This document shows, one piece after another, positions 27,153-36,554 of a DNA stretch of 64,000 nucleotides. The notes beneath the pieces are model-generated. The model did no database searches. It saw only the letters and a program-made list of their open reading frames with translations, and was not told the origin of the DNA. Where the stretch lies: the NCBI RefSeq assembly GCF_000317675.1, contig NC_019776.1:3224001-3288000 (forward strand), given 5' to 3'. Positions within the stretch are counted from its first letter, which is position 1; each line of letters begins with the position of its first letter. The position numbers and the translations under genes are program-made. Source of the DNA: Cyanobacterium aponinum PCC 10605 (GTDB taxonomy: Bacteria > Cyanobacteriota > Cyanobacteriia > Cyanobacteriales > Cyanobacteriaceae).

Positions 27153-28565
27153 ATGGAAAGACAAAGGGCTTTTATAATTTTAATTATTATTTTAGTGGCA
27201 ACGGCGATCGTAACTTTGGTAAATTTGCCTCTACAATTAGGCTTAGACTTAAGAGGAGGTTCTCAGTTAACAATTCAGCTAGAAACCACTCCCCAAGTGC
27301 CTGAAATTACCCCCGAAAAATTACAAGGGGTACAATCGGTCATTAGTAATAGAGTCAATGGTTTAGGGGTTTCTGAGGCGGTGGTGCAAACCGTAGGGAG
27401 CGATCGCATCTTAGTTCAATTACCCGGTGTTAGTGATCCTGAAGAAGCCGAAAGAGTTTTAGGAGGAACAGCCTTACTAGATTTTCGAGTGGAAACCGAT
27501 AACCAAGAAATTCGAGCAGAGTATCAAATCAAACAGCAAGAATTAGCAAGTTTAATATTTCAAGCCCAATCCTTACAGGGAGAAGCCCTAGAAGCACAAC
27601 AGAGCAAAATTGAAGCTGTTGAAAAACAAATTGAGGAACTTTCAACGCAATTGTATGAAAAAACCGAGTTAAACGGTGAGAAATTACAGGGAGCTAATTT
27701 TCAACCTGCCCCCCAAGGTAATGATTGGGAAGTCGTTTTAGAATTTAACAACGAGGGAGGACGACTTTTTGCCGAATTAACCAAACAAATTGCGGGTACT
27801 GGTAGAACTTTAGGTATCTTTCTTGATAATGAGTTAATTAGTTCTCCCACCGTTAGTGCTGAATATGCCAGTACAGGAATTATGGGAGGAAGAGCAACCA
27901 TTTCAGGAGGCGGAGGCTTTACTCTAGAACAAGCAAGAGAATTAGCCTTACAACTAGAAGGTGGTGCTTTACCTTTACCTGTCAAAATAGTAGAAAATCG
28001 CACAGTGGGAGCAACCCTAGGACAAGATAGCATTCGTCGCAGTATTATCGCTGGTTTAGTAGGTTTAGTCCTTGTTTTGGTCTATATGGTCATTTATTAC
28101 CGTCTCCCGGGGTTTTTGGCGGACATTGCCCTGATTATTTATGCTTTATTAACTTTAGCTTGTTTTTCCCTAGCAGGGGTTACTCTAACTTTACCCGGTA
28201 TTGCTGGTTTTGTTCTCAGTATTGGTATGGCGGTAGATGCTAATGTTTTGATTTTTGAACGTACCAGAGAGGAATTAAGAGATGGAAAAACCCTTTATCG
28301 CTCGGTAGAATCTGGTTTTTATCGAGCATTTTCCAGCATTTTAGATGGAAACGTAACGACTTTAATTGCTTGTGCCGCTTTATTTTGGTTAGGTTCAGGC
28401 TTAGTCAAAGGTTTTGCTTTAACTTTAGCTATTGGGGTCGTAGTCAGTATGTTTACTGCTTTAACTTGTAGTCGTACTTTATTACTAATTACTGTGTTAG
28501 GTTTTCCTGCGGTGCGTCAACGCCCTGAATTATTCTGCCCAAATCTAAAAGCAGTTAATAATTAA
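27153..28565 (+). CDS. secD: Protein translocase subunit SecD
   Basis: 470 residues. SecD and SecF form an RND-type complex that uses the proton gradient to pull exported proteins through SecYEG. A first membrane helix (FIILIIILVATAIVTLV) is followed by LGLDLRGGSQLTIQLET, the P1 periplasmic domain (with VNGLGVSEAVVQTVG), and five C-terminal helices including LPGIAGFVLSIGMAVDANVLIFERTREELRDG, the diagnostic TM4 motif. The P1 region has a glutamine-rich coiled insertion around residues 125-165. secF follows after 129 bases filled by repeats. Confidence 0.95.
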   Translation: MERQRAFIILIIILVATAIVTLVNLPLQLGLDLRGGSQLTIQLETTPQVPEITPEKLQGVQSVISNRVNGLGVSEAVVQTVGSDRILVQLPGVSDPEEAERVLGGTALLDFRVETDNQEIRAEYQIKQQELASLIFQAQSLQGEALEAQQSKIEAVEKQIEELSTQLYEKTELNGEKLQGANFQPAPQGNDWEVVLEFNNEGGRLFAELTKQIAGTGRTLGIFLDNELISSPTVSAEYASTGIMGGRATISGGGGFTLEQARELALQLEGGALPLPVKIVENRTVGATLGQDSIRRSIIAGLVGLVLVLVYMVIYYRLPGFLADIALIIYALLTLACFSLAGVTLTLPGIAGFVLSIGMAVDANVLIFERTREELRDGKTLYRSVESGFYRAFSSILDGNVTTLIACAALFWLGSGLVKGFALTLAIGVVVSMFTALTCSRTLLLITVLGFPAVRQRPELFCPNLKAVNN

Positions 28566-28694
28566 AAGGTGACAGGTTTCAGGTTTCAGGTGATAGGAGC
28601 TAAACAATCTTCAAACCGTAAGGTTTTATTTAATTTCTTCATAATTCTCCCTATTTCCTGCTCATTACTTATTACTTCTTACTTAAAATATCTT
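28566..28694. repeat. Short heptamer-repeat insert between secD and secF
   Basis: GACAGGTTTCAGGTTTCAGGTGATAGG is a tandem CAGGTTT-type tract directly after the secD stop. It stays open in the secF frame, so a GTG at 28569 could wrongly be taken as the secF start. Confidence 0.6.
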
Positions 28695-29645
28695 ATGATT
28701 AAATTTAGTGTTGTTAAATGGGAAAAATTATGGTGGACAATATCCGCTATTCTTTGTCTGGGAAGTATTGCGGCGATGGTTATTTCCTATTCTTCTATCG
28801 GTAGTGTGATTCGTCCTAGTCTTGATTTTGTCGGTGGTACTCGTTTACAAATAGAATTAGATTGTACTGTCCCGAATAACTGCGATCGTGCCTTAACTGC
28901 CAATGAGGTGAGAGAAGTATTAGAGGCGGAAAATTTGGGTAACAGTAGCATTCAAATAGTTGGACAAGAAAAACAGGGAATTTCCATTCGGACAAAAACT
29001 CTTGATGTAGAAGAAAGAACACAACTTCAAAATGCTTTGCAAGATAACGTAGGAGTATTTAAAGCTGAAAGCACTCAAATTGATACGGTAGGTCCTACCA
29101 TTGGAAAGGAACTTTTTGTATCTGGTATTTTAGCCTTACTTGTTTCTTTCGTTGGCACTGTAATTTATTTAAGTTTTCGCTTTCAAACCGATTATGCAAT
29201 TTTTGCCATTGTTGCTCTATTCCACGATATATTAATTACTTCTGGAGTGTTTGCCATTTTGGGTTTAGTTATGGGCTTAGAAGTCGATACTCTGTTCCTC
29301 GTAGCGTTGTTGACTATTATCGGTTATTCGGTTAACGATACCGTCGTTATCTATGACAGAATCCGGGAAATTAGTAAAACTAGCAATGCTGATTCAATGA
29401 ATGAAATTATTGATATTGCTGTTAATCAAACTTTAACTCGTTCTATAAATACCAGTGTAACAACTTTGTTACCTTTAGTGGCAATTTTTCTCTTTGGTGG
29501 GGAAACCTTGAAATATTTTGCCCTTGCCTTAATTATTGGTATTTTTGCTGGTTCTTATTCTAGTATTTTTGTTGCTAGTACATTATTAGGATGGTGGCGG
29601 AAAAAAACTAATTGGGAAAATCCTGTCATTGTTGAAAACAATTAA
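28695..29645 (+). CDS. secF: Protein translocase subunit SecF
   Basis: 316 residues from ATG 28695 ([14 protein letters not shown]). An in-frame GTG at 28569 would add 42 residues encoded by a dispersed repeat and is rejected as the start. SecF works with SecD at the inner and thylakoid membrane. Visible are the first helix, [12 protein letters not shown], the ERTQLQNAL periplasmic stretch, [20 protein letters not shown], and the TM4 motif [21 protein letters not shown], followed by [13 protein letters not shown]. The gene is complete and forms an operon with secD. Confidence 0.95.
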   Translation: MIKFSVVKWEKLWWTISAILCLGSIAAMVISYSSIGSVIRPSLDFVGGTRLQIELDCTVPNNCDRALTANEVREVLEAENLGNSSIQIVGQEKQGISIRTKTLDVEERTQLQNALQDNVGVFKAESTQIDTVGPTIGKELFVSGILALLVSFVGTVIYLSFRFQTDYAIFAIVALFHDILITSGVFAILGLVMGLEVDTLFLVALLTIIGYSVNDTVVIYDRIREISKTSNADSMNEIIDIAVNQTLTRSINTSVTTLLPLVAIFLFGGETLKYFALALIIGIFAGSYSSIFVASTLLGWWRKKTNWENPVIVENN

Positions 29646-29870
29646 CTTTAGTTCGGTTTAAGAATATCGGATAAGGTTAGGTGTCAGGGTGTTTAGGGGA
29701 TGAGGAGATGAGGAGATGAGGAGAGAGGGAGATAAGGTGTCGGGTTTCAGGTTTCAGGTTTTAGAAGAAAGTAATGAGTAACGAGTAATTATCAACTATT
29801 CACTATTCACTATTCACTATTCACTATTCACTATTCACTATTTACTATTTACCTTTGCCCTTGGCCCACC
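29646..29870. repeat. MITE left end plus directional heptamer block
   Basis: Starts right at the secF stop with ACTTTAGTTCGGTTTAAGAATATC and GGATAAGGTTAGG, then GGGGATGAGGAGATG units, CAGGTTT units, AGTAACG units and six or so tandem CTATTCA heptamers. No right MITE end was found before the next gene. It separates convergent secF and the solute-binding protein gene. Confidence 0.7.
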
Positions 29871-29909
29871 TAAATGAAGAATCATCTCTAAAATCGGCAA
29901 CATTGAAAA

Positions 29910-30782
29910 TTAGGAATCAATGTCAACACATTGCTGACTGGGAATTAGTGACTCTTTAGCAAGGGAAATAAACCAATCACGTCTGATACGGCGAAAATCT
30001 TCTGATTGTAGAACGGAGTTAACTAGATTTTCCCAATTTTCATCTTTTGGTAAGATTAATCCATATCTCTCACAGGTTAAGGGGATTTCTGGCACAATAC
30101 TTAAGGGGGAATTATCTTCAATAGGTATTCTGTTTAATATCGCCTCCCCTAAAAGAAGTATCCCATCATTGGCAAAGGCGTCGATTCTTTCTTGGTTGAC
30201 TGATTGAATTCCCCGTAAATTACCTTTTGCCCCTTGGAAAAACTCTAATTGGGCAAGGGGGTATTTTTCTTTAATTAAATTTTCTGTGTTGGTGTAGGCT
30301 AAAACCCCGATGGTTAAATCTTTGCCGTCGGAATTGAGAACGGAGGAAGTGCGATCGCGTCTTGTAATTAATTGAAGACCAGAAATAAAGAAAGGTTCAG
30401 AAAAAGTAACTCGGCTATATTCAGGAATACTTCTAATAGAATTAGGACCACATTCAAGATCAACAACTTTGTCTTGTACAATATCGAAACGATTGTAAAG
30501 CCCAGAGACTAAAAGATCGATGGAGATAATATTTCTTTGCTCTGTTCTGATAATTTCTTCCCTAATTAACTGTATTAAACTTAAGCAAAGTCCTTCTAAA
30601 CGACCATTATCACGGTAGCCAAAAGGAATTGCATCATTTCTTACCCCTACCCTTAACACCCCCGTGCGATTAATTTTTTCTAAAACCGTCTCACCCTTAG
30701 CTATAGAAGGGGTTAGATAACCCCCTCCAAACCAACAAAAAAGGGCAAAAGACAATAATAGTTTAGATAACTTAACACTCAT
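29910..30782 (-). CDS. Family 3 periplasmic solute-binding protein
   Basis: 290 residues. A signal peptide (LSKLLLSFALFCWFGGGYLTPSIAKG) leads into the SBP_bac_3 fold: VLEKINRTGVLRVGVRNDAIPFGYRDNGRLEGLCLSL, VDLECGPNSIR, and FANDGILLLGEAI. Such proteins bind polar amino acids or similar compounds for ABC uptake, or act as sensors. No permease or ATPase gene is adjacent. The ATG overlaps the TGA of the upstream coiled-coil gene (ATGA), so the two are translationally coupled. The pairing with a DivIVA-like protein is unusual, and its ligand is unknown. Confidence 0.85.
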   Translation of the reverse strand: MSVKLSKLLLSFALFCWFGGGYLTPSIAKGETVLEKINRTGVLRVGVRNDAIPFGYRDNGRLEGLCLSLIQLIREEIIRTEQRNIISIDLLVSGLYNRFDIVQDKVVDLECGPNSIRSIPEYSRVTFSEPFFISGLQLITRRDRTSSVLNSDGKDLTIGVLAYTNTENLIKEKYPLAQLEFFQGAKGNLRGIQSVNQERIDAFANDGILLLGEAILNRIPIEDNSPLSIVPEIPLTCERYGLILPKDENWENLVNSVLQSEDFRRIRRDWFISLAKESLIPSQQCVDIDS

Positions 30783-31456
30783 GAAGCCTTTTTATTCGTG
30801 TTATCAGATACTTTTTGAGAAGGAGTTAGCTTTTGTTGATAAACTTGTTGACGGCCATTGCTGACGATTCTCAACATCTGTGCTAAATCTCTTTCTAATC
30901 TTGATAATACCTGATCTGCATAAACATCCGCTTCATTTTGAATTTCTTCTGCTTCAGTGATGGCTTGTTGTCTAATTTTGACGGCATCTTGCTGTATTTT
31001 TTGCCTAATTTGTTCTACTTCAGCGACAGTTTTTTGTTGTAAATTTTCACAATCTTGTTGAACTTGTCTTCTAATTTGATAGGCTTGACTTTCTGCTTGT
31101 TGAACAATTCTCGATTCATCTAAAAGTTGACTAGCTTTTCTTTGGGCATTTTCAACTATTTTTTGAGCATAGCTTTGTGCGTCAGTAAGAATTTTTTGTC
31201 TTTGTTGTAAGATTTGAGTTGCTTGTTCAAAACAGTCAGGAAGATTAATCCGAATTAAGTCTAGTTGATTTAATAAAACATCCTCTGCTATGAGAGTTTT
31301 ACTAATGAAAGGAATGCGAACACCACTTAAAATGAGGTCTTCTAATCTATCTAATTCTCCTGTTAAATCAAATCCCATTTCTTCCACTTGGGGGGGAGTT
31401 GTTCCGTTATTAGACATATTGGGGTTACTTTGAGTGACAATAGAGTTTTCAGTCAT
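30779..31456 (-). CDS. DivIVA-like coiled-coil protein (Cdv3-type candidate)
   Basis: 225 residues. After a disordered N-terminus, GFDLTGELDRLEDLILSGVRIPFISKTLIAEDVLLNQLDLIRINLP forms a conserved-looking membrane- or scaffold-binding region, followed by about 130 residues of coiled coil rich in Gln and Ala (QQRQKILTDAQSYAQKIVENAQRKASQLL). This layout matches cyanobacterial DivIVA-domain proteins such as the cell-division factor Cdv3; it could also be read as an ATP-synthase-b-like helix. Its stop overlaps the start of the solute-binding protein gene. Assignment is moderate. Confidence 0.6.
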   Translation of the reverse strand: MTENSIVTQSNPNMSNNGTTPPQVEEMGFDLTGELDRLEDLILSGVRIPFISKTLIAEDVLLNQLDLIRINLPDCFEQATQILQQRQKILTDAQSYAQKIVENAQRKASQLLDESRIVQQAESQAYQIRRQVQQDCENLQQKTVAEVEQIRQKIQQDAVKIRQQAITEAEEIQNEADVYADQVLSRLERDLAQMLRIVSNGRQQVYQQKLTPSQKVSDNTNKKAS

Positions 31457-31709
31457 GATTTTGCATTATCTTCTCTATGAGTTTATCAATTTTTCACAAA
31501 ACTTTATCAAAATAATAAAACTATATATTAAAGTGATTAAAAAAAAACACTGATAATTAAATCTTTTTGACTTATAAGTTATAAACAAATTTGACTAATC
31601 AATGACAATATAGATTAAATTCAAGAAAGAAATTAAGAAAAACATTGATTATTAACTATGTAATTTTTACTTATGATTCCTCAATATTATTTTCAAATTG
31701 ATGAACTCT

Positions 31710-32354
31710 TTATTCTACTTCTTCTGCTTCTTTGGGATTTAATAATCCTGTGGGGGGATTAACTTCGATTCTGCAGTTTTCCAGATCAACAATGGGCACT
31801 ATTTCTTCCACAAAAGGAATTAATATCGTTACGGGTTTAGGTTTTTTTATTTTAACTTTTTTTCTTTTTGAAATTCTACTAATTTTTGATATATCTAGCT
31901 CTTTTTCTTCTGTTTTAATTTCTGGTTGCTTATGCAGTTTGACCTCTAAAATATCATTTCCTGCACTTAAAACATCAATTACAATACCTATATTTTCTCC
32001 TGTTTGTTGATTATATACCTCTAAATTAATTAAATCAGCAACATGATATTCTCCCGGTTCTAGGTAGGGTTTTTCTGTTTTTTCTACATACAATGTTGAT
32101 CCTTTTAGGGTTTCTGCTTGGTTGCGATCGCATACTTGTGCTAATTTGATAATAAAGATATTCTTCCCAGGTATTTGTCTGCCTTGAAGTAAATCCACTG
32201 GTTGGGGTTGTTTTTGAGAAGGAGAGGTTATCCACCGCACTCCCGCCGTTTCAAATCTTTCGGGAAAATCCGAGTCTGTTTTTACCTTTAACTCTCCTTT
32301 TAATCCTTGAGGTGCAACAATCGTACCGATTGCAATTAAATCTTTAATCTCCAA
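31710..32354 (-). CDS. rimM: Ribosome maturation factor RimM
   Basis: 214 residues. RimM helps process the 3' side of 16S rRNA and binds S19. The N-terminal domain has LIAIGTIVAPQGLKGELKVKTDSDFPERF, and the C-terminal PRC-barrel has EYHVADLINLEVYNQQTGENIGIVIDVLSAGNDILEV and TILIPFVEEIVPIVDLENCRIEVNPPTGLL. Between these PRC strands is a Lys-rich insertion of about 30 residues (SKISRISKRKKVKIKKPKP), longer than in E. coli. No trmD or rplS neighbour is seen. Confidence 0.93.
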   Translation of the reverse strand: MEIKDLIAIGTIVAPQGLKGELKVKTDSDFPERFETAGVRWITSPSQKQPQPVDLLQGRQIPGKNIFIIKLAQVCDRNQAETLKGSTLYVEKTEKPYLEPGEYHVADLINLEVYNQQTGENIGIVIDVLSAGNDILEVKLHKQPEIKTEEKELDISKISRISKRKKVKIKKPKPVTILIPFVEEIVPIVDLENCRIEVNPPTGLLNPKEAEEVE

Positions 32355-32518
32355 TTTTATATCCTGATTTACCTTATTATTTACATAGTCTCATTTTTAT
32401 TATCAACGATCGCATCATTGTTAAGCAATATTTTTCTAAGTTTTTTTCTTCGTTGTGCATAAACCCAATTTTTGGACTGGATAAAGAAATAGACATAAAG
32501 ATTAAGGTATTGCTAATC

Positions 32519-33307
32519 ATGATTAAATCAACTGTTGACAATCTTTTCACTTCTATTTTTTGCCATGAGACTAACTCTGCTAGTTTAATTATCAAGTTTC
32601 TTTTGGTATTGGAAACGGAAAAACTAATTCCCCTGTTTAACATTTCTACTAATGAAAATAATCAATCCCCCATTGACGCAGTTGTCACTAATCGTCAAAA
32701 TGAAATACTCTTAGTCAGAGATATTATTCAAGAAACTCAGGAAAAACCGAATTTACCTACTTTATTTTTTGGCTCAAATTTTTCCGTTAATCTAGCTCAA
32801 GGATGGCGTTTAGGAGTAGTAGATAATTTAAAATTTAACACTTTTTTAATTTTTACTCAAGAAGGTTTCATCCTAGAAAATCCTGAACCTTACTTAAGTT
32901 TTCTTCCCCATCATCGTCAAGAATATTATGCTCAACTATCAGAAAAATATAGTTTTATTCCTTGGGATTATTGGCAAAATATTACCCTTAAATTTGCTGA
33001 AGATAAACCAGAATGTACTCTAATTTTACATCATGATAAAAACCATTATTTACAAATTAATTTAAGTAATAACTCCAACTCAGAAGCCGAACAAATTGAA
33101 AGTCAACTACCATTAATTTTTTGTTATTTCATATTAAAAAGATTTTGGCGATATGTAGAAGAATTCCGTCAAAAATCCTTTTTTATCTTTAATCCTCATG
33201 ATTTTCTCTATTTAGATTGCGATCGCCTTTCTTACTTTATTACCAATGTTTTAAAAAATATAGATATTACAGAAGAAGATTTAGACCAATTAATTAGAAG
33301 CTGTTAA
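32519..33307 (+). CDS. Unrecognised protein
   Basis: 262 residues from ATG 32519 (MIKSTVDNLF). A TTG at 32453 would add 22 residues but starts in the promoter region of divergent rimM, so it is disfavoured. The protein looks soluble, mixed alpha/beta, with a central strand-rich part (RLGVVDNLKFNTFLIFTQEGFILENPEPYLSF) and a helical C-terminus (ITNVLKNIDITEEDLDQLIR). No motif of a known enzyme was seen. Codon use and a long open frame support it as real. Confidence 0.6.
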   Translation: MIKSTVDNLFTSIFCHETNSASLIIKFLLVLETEKLIPLFNISTNENNQSPIDAVVTNRQNEILLVRDIIQETQEKPNLPTLFFGSNFSVNLAQGWRLGVVDNLKFNTFLIFTQEGFILENPEPYLSFLPHHRQEYYAQLSEKYSFIPWDYWQNITLKFAEDKPECTLILHHDKNHYLQINLSNNSNSEAEQIESQLPLIFCYFILKRFWRYVEEFRQKSFFIFNPHDFLYLDCDRLSYFITNVLKNIDITEEDLDQLIRSC

Positions 33308-33694
33308 ACAATAAAAATTAACTCATCTTTGTTTATCATATAGCAGTTTTATTTTCAATTTTCTAGTTGAAATATAGTAATAAGTAATGAGTGACAAGTA
33401 TAAGTCAGAAGTTAGGGGGTTGGGAAGAAAGATAAGAGGATGGGGAGAAGAGCAGAGATAGAGAAACTTATTCATAAATTCCCAATTCCTAGATTATCAC
33501 TTGTTAATTGCCTTTAACCTCAAAACTACATAAAAAAGAAAATTGATACTGATAAGTTATTGAAAGAGAAAAATAGTCAATCTTTATCTTTTATATAATT
33601 GCCATTTTGTAATCTCTAATGAGAGTGAAATGTTAAAAATTATGAAGATGTTTAGCCTCTTTCTGAGCAAATATTAAGATTATATATATACGAT
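33308..33694. other. Intergenic region before the McrB-like island
   Basis: Degenerate heptamer repeats (AGTAATAAGTAATGAGTGA and GGATGGGGAGAAGAG) at 33375-33470, then 220 bases of AT-rich DNA with no ORF. It probably holds the promoter of the island; TATATATATACGATATG lies just before the first ATG. No -35/-10 pair could be fixed. Confidence 0.45.
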
Positions 33695-36006
33695 ATGAAT
33701 CAAATGAAATTTATGAGAAAATCACCTCAGTTTATTTATCAATCTTTACCTGCAGTGACAGGGCTTATCGTGGCAGGTATTATTAACGTTACGGGAGGAA
33801 ATGCTTTACAAACTTTTATGGGATTGACAACTACAGCAATGGGGGGTTATGCTTCTACTGCTTTAATCAAGAAAGATACAAATATTTTAGACAAAGAAAA
33901 TAGGGAATTTAAAGAAGTATTAGGATTTAAACCAGAATTAGATGATTTAAAACAACAGCGAGAATTGTTAATGGAGAAAATTAACAACTTGAAGATTGAA
34001 GAAGAAGACTTGGAAAGAAGAATCATTGCTATTAAACGGGAAAATTATAATTTAGAAGAATTGGAAAAAAGAGTTCTCAAAAGTCAAGAGTTAAAAACAG
34101 AAATTAATGAATTAACAGGAGAATTAAACACTATAAAACAGCAAATAAAAGAAAGGGAATATCAAAGAGATAATTTATCTTTAGTATCTAGTCAATTTCT
34201 GCAAAAACAAGCTGAATTAGATGATTTAAAGCAACATATAGACAAATTAAGTAAAAGCAAAGAAAATTTAGAGGTTGCCAAAGTTAACTATGAGGCTTTA
34301 AACCAAAAATATACTATCTTGGAAAATGAACGGAATAAAATCTTAAAAGAATAAAAGAAATTGAGATTCTTAACAACACAAAAAAAGTAATTCAAGACAA
34401 AATTAATGAAAACGAAAAATATGGGATAAAATTAAATAACATAAAAGAAGAATTTGAACAAAAACAAAATGAATTAGCAAACTTAAACGATAAGTTAGAA
34501 AATCTCAATCAACAAACAGCTGAATTGGAAATTTTTAGAAGTAGCTATGATGTGCTAAAAAGTGAATATGATACTTTAGAAAATCAACAGGAAACTTTAG
34601 CATTAGAAATTCCTCGTTTACAATCAGAAAGAGATAGAATTTTACAAGAAATTCAAACTATTGAAACAAAGGCTCAACAGGTTGATATATTAAGAAGAGA
34701 ATTAGATGAATTAGAAGCAAAATTTAGAATTAAAAGGAATGATTTAGGTAGTTTAAAACGGAAAATAGAATATTTAGAAACAGAAAAAGCGAATTTAGAA
34801 AATGAAATTAAATGGAGAGAAATAGAGATACAAACAAAAGAAGGTAAAATTAAAGAGTTACAAAAAGAAATTAAGACATTAAAAGAAGATTTAGAGGAGA
34901 TAAAAAATAGTGTTGACTATGCTTTTCAAGCCTTAAAGATTCCCGTAGAAGTAAAAGCAAAACAGATGAGATATTTTGCTAATGAGTCTGACTTTTTAAA
35001 TCAATTTAAAGATTACTTAAAAGCAAAAGGCTTAACTTTTTCTGACAGAGTGATTAATGCTTTTCATACCTCTTTAAAGGTGCAAGATATTTCGGCTTTA
35101 GTAATTTTAGCAGGGATTAGTGGCACGGGAAAAAGTGAGTTACCCCAAGCCTATGGTGAATTTATTGGTGCGCCTTTGGTGATGTTACCTGTGCAACCCC
35201 GTTGGGATTCTCCCCAAGATTTACAAGGGTTTTTTAACTATATTGAAAAAAAATATAAACCTACTGAATTAATGCGTTATCTCTATCAACATCAAAAACA
35301 AGATGACTTAAAAAATCGCATGGTTTTAGTTTTGCTTGATGAGATGAATTTGGCAAGGGTTGAATATTATTTTAGCGACTTTTTATCCAAGTTAGAAAGC
35401 AGAAGAAATAAGCCGACTTTTTTAGAAATTGAGGCAGGTAGTTTAAAGTTATTAGACGAAGATAAAAGGGTAAAAATTCCCGATCAATTTTTATTTGTAG
35501 GTACAATGAATGAAGATGAAACCACTCAATCTTTATCGGATAAGGTGCTAGATAGGGCAAATGTATTAACTTTTGGCAAACCTCCCGAATTGAGGTTAAG
35601 GGGAGTTAAGCAGACGGTTGAGACTCCTAAAGAATACTTATCTTGGGAAACTTTTAACAATTGGTGTCAACAACCTCAGGAGGGTAGCAGTGTTTTAGAG
35701 AGTGTTAAGGAATATGTTAATCGGGTTAATAACATTATGGAGGCTTTGGGAAGACCTTTTGCCCACCGAGTTTATCAGGCGATCGCAAAGTATGTGGTAA
35801 ACTATCCTAATGCTCTACAGAACGATAATATCAGAAAAAAAGCTATCGCAGATCAATTTGGACAAAAATTGTTACCAAAGTTAAGGGGATTGATGGTAGA
35901 GGATCGCAATGTTAAACCCCAGTTAGACGAGTTGAAAAAAATAATCGATGAATTGGGGGATGAGTCTTTAAAACAGGCTTTTGAGGTGGCACGAAATGGG
36001 CAATAG
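33695..36006 (+). pseudogene. Membrane-anchored coiled-coil McrB-like AAA ATPase, split by a frameshift
   Basis: Two open frames join into one protein of about 770 residues if the reading frame shifts by -1 near 34346-34351. Frame one (219 residues) has two membrane helices (residues 17-55) and coiled coil, and stops at TAA 34352. The other frame is open from 34339 with no gap and continues the coiled coil (KEIEILNNTKKVIQDKI), then an AAA domain: Walker A GISGTGKSE, Walker B LVLLDEMNLARVEYYFSDFL and GTMNEDETTQSLSDKVLDRAN, which is the McrB-type NxxD region in altered form. A lone TTG at 34525 is the only visible restart. Family knowledge: McrB GTPases drive DNA translocation by McrC nucleases. 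A run of A residues (CTTAAAAGA) at the shift could be mutation, assembly error or slippery site. Confidence 0.75.
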
Positions 36007-36193
36007 GGGCAGTTTCAATGGAAGGGGATGGTTTATCAAGAAACAACTAACGATTAGGTGATTTCTAATAGTCAATATACCACGATGATCCCCCCTAGCC
36101 CCCCTTAACAAACAGGGTTTTTTCATTCTCAAAAATGTCAATTTTTGAAACTAACAAATAGTAACAGATACAGGAGTTTTTAAGTATTAATTA

Positions 36194-36398
36194 ACCTCAG
36201 TTCGGTTTAAGAATATCCAACAAGGTTAGGTGTCAGGTTGCAGGTTGCAGGTTGCAGGTGGTAGGGGTTTTTAGCAAGGGGCTTAAGCCCCTTGTTTAAG
36301 TCAGTTCGGATTAAGGCAATTTTATCGTTGTTTCTAAGAAGCTATAAGGTTTTCTGACTAGGAGAAAATAATGCTTTCAGCTTATCCCGAACTCAGGT
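36194..36398. repeat. 205-bp composite MITE with TAATTA target duplication
   Basis: Begins ACCTCAGTTCGG and ends CCGAACTCAGGT, flanked by TAATTA at 36188-36193 and 36399-36404. The left part has the GTTTAAGAATATCC, GGTTAGGTGTCAGG and CAGGTTG heptamers. The middle holds the palindrome at 36275-36294. The right 100 bp is the same unit as in 11128 and 23182. It lies in the 548-base gap between the McrB-like and DUF2357-like genes, which also has CCCCCCTAGCCCCCC and a GGGAGAGGGTTTGGGGGTGAGGG run at 36438-36462. No gene is seen in that gap. Confidence 0.8.
36275..36294. repeat. Perfect 20-bp palindrome
   Basis: CAAGGGGCTTAAGCCCCTTG is its own reverse complement and can fold into a 10-pair cruciform or hairpin, followed by TTT. 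It lies inside the MITE at 36194-36398. Similar palindromes are dispersed in cyanobacterial genomes; here it could also end transcription from the McrB-like gene. Confidence 0.7.
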
Positions 36399-36554
36399 TA
36401 ATTAATCAATTATTAAGAAAAAACGCTCCCCTCTACTGTGGGAGAGGGTTTGGGGGTGAGGGCAAGATAATTTTACCCAGACTTTGAAGAAACCCTGCTT
36501 AACAAAGGGGGAATGAATTATTAACTATTCACTATTAACTATTCACGATAAGAA

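Noticed and set aside
28569-28694. GTG 28569 as the secF start
   Set aside because: The extra codons are a dispersed heptamer repeat; ATG 28695 gives the normal SecF N-terminus.
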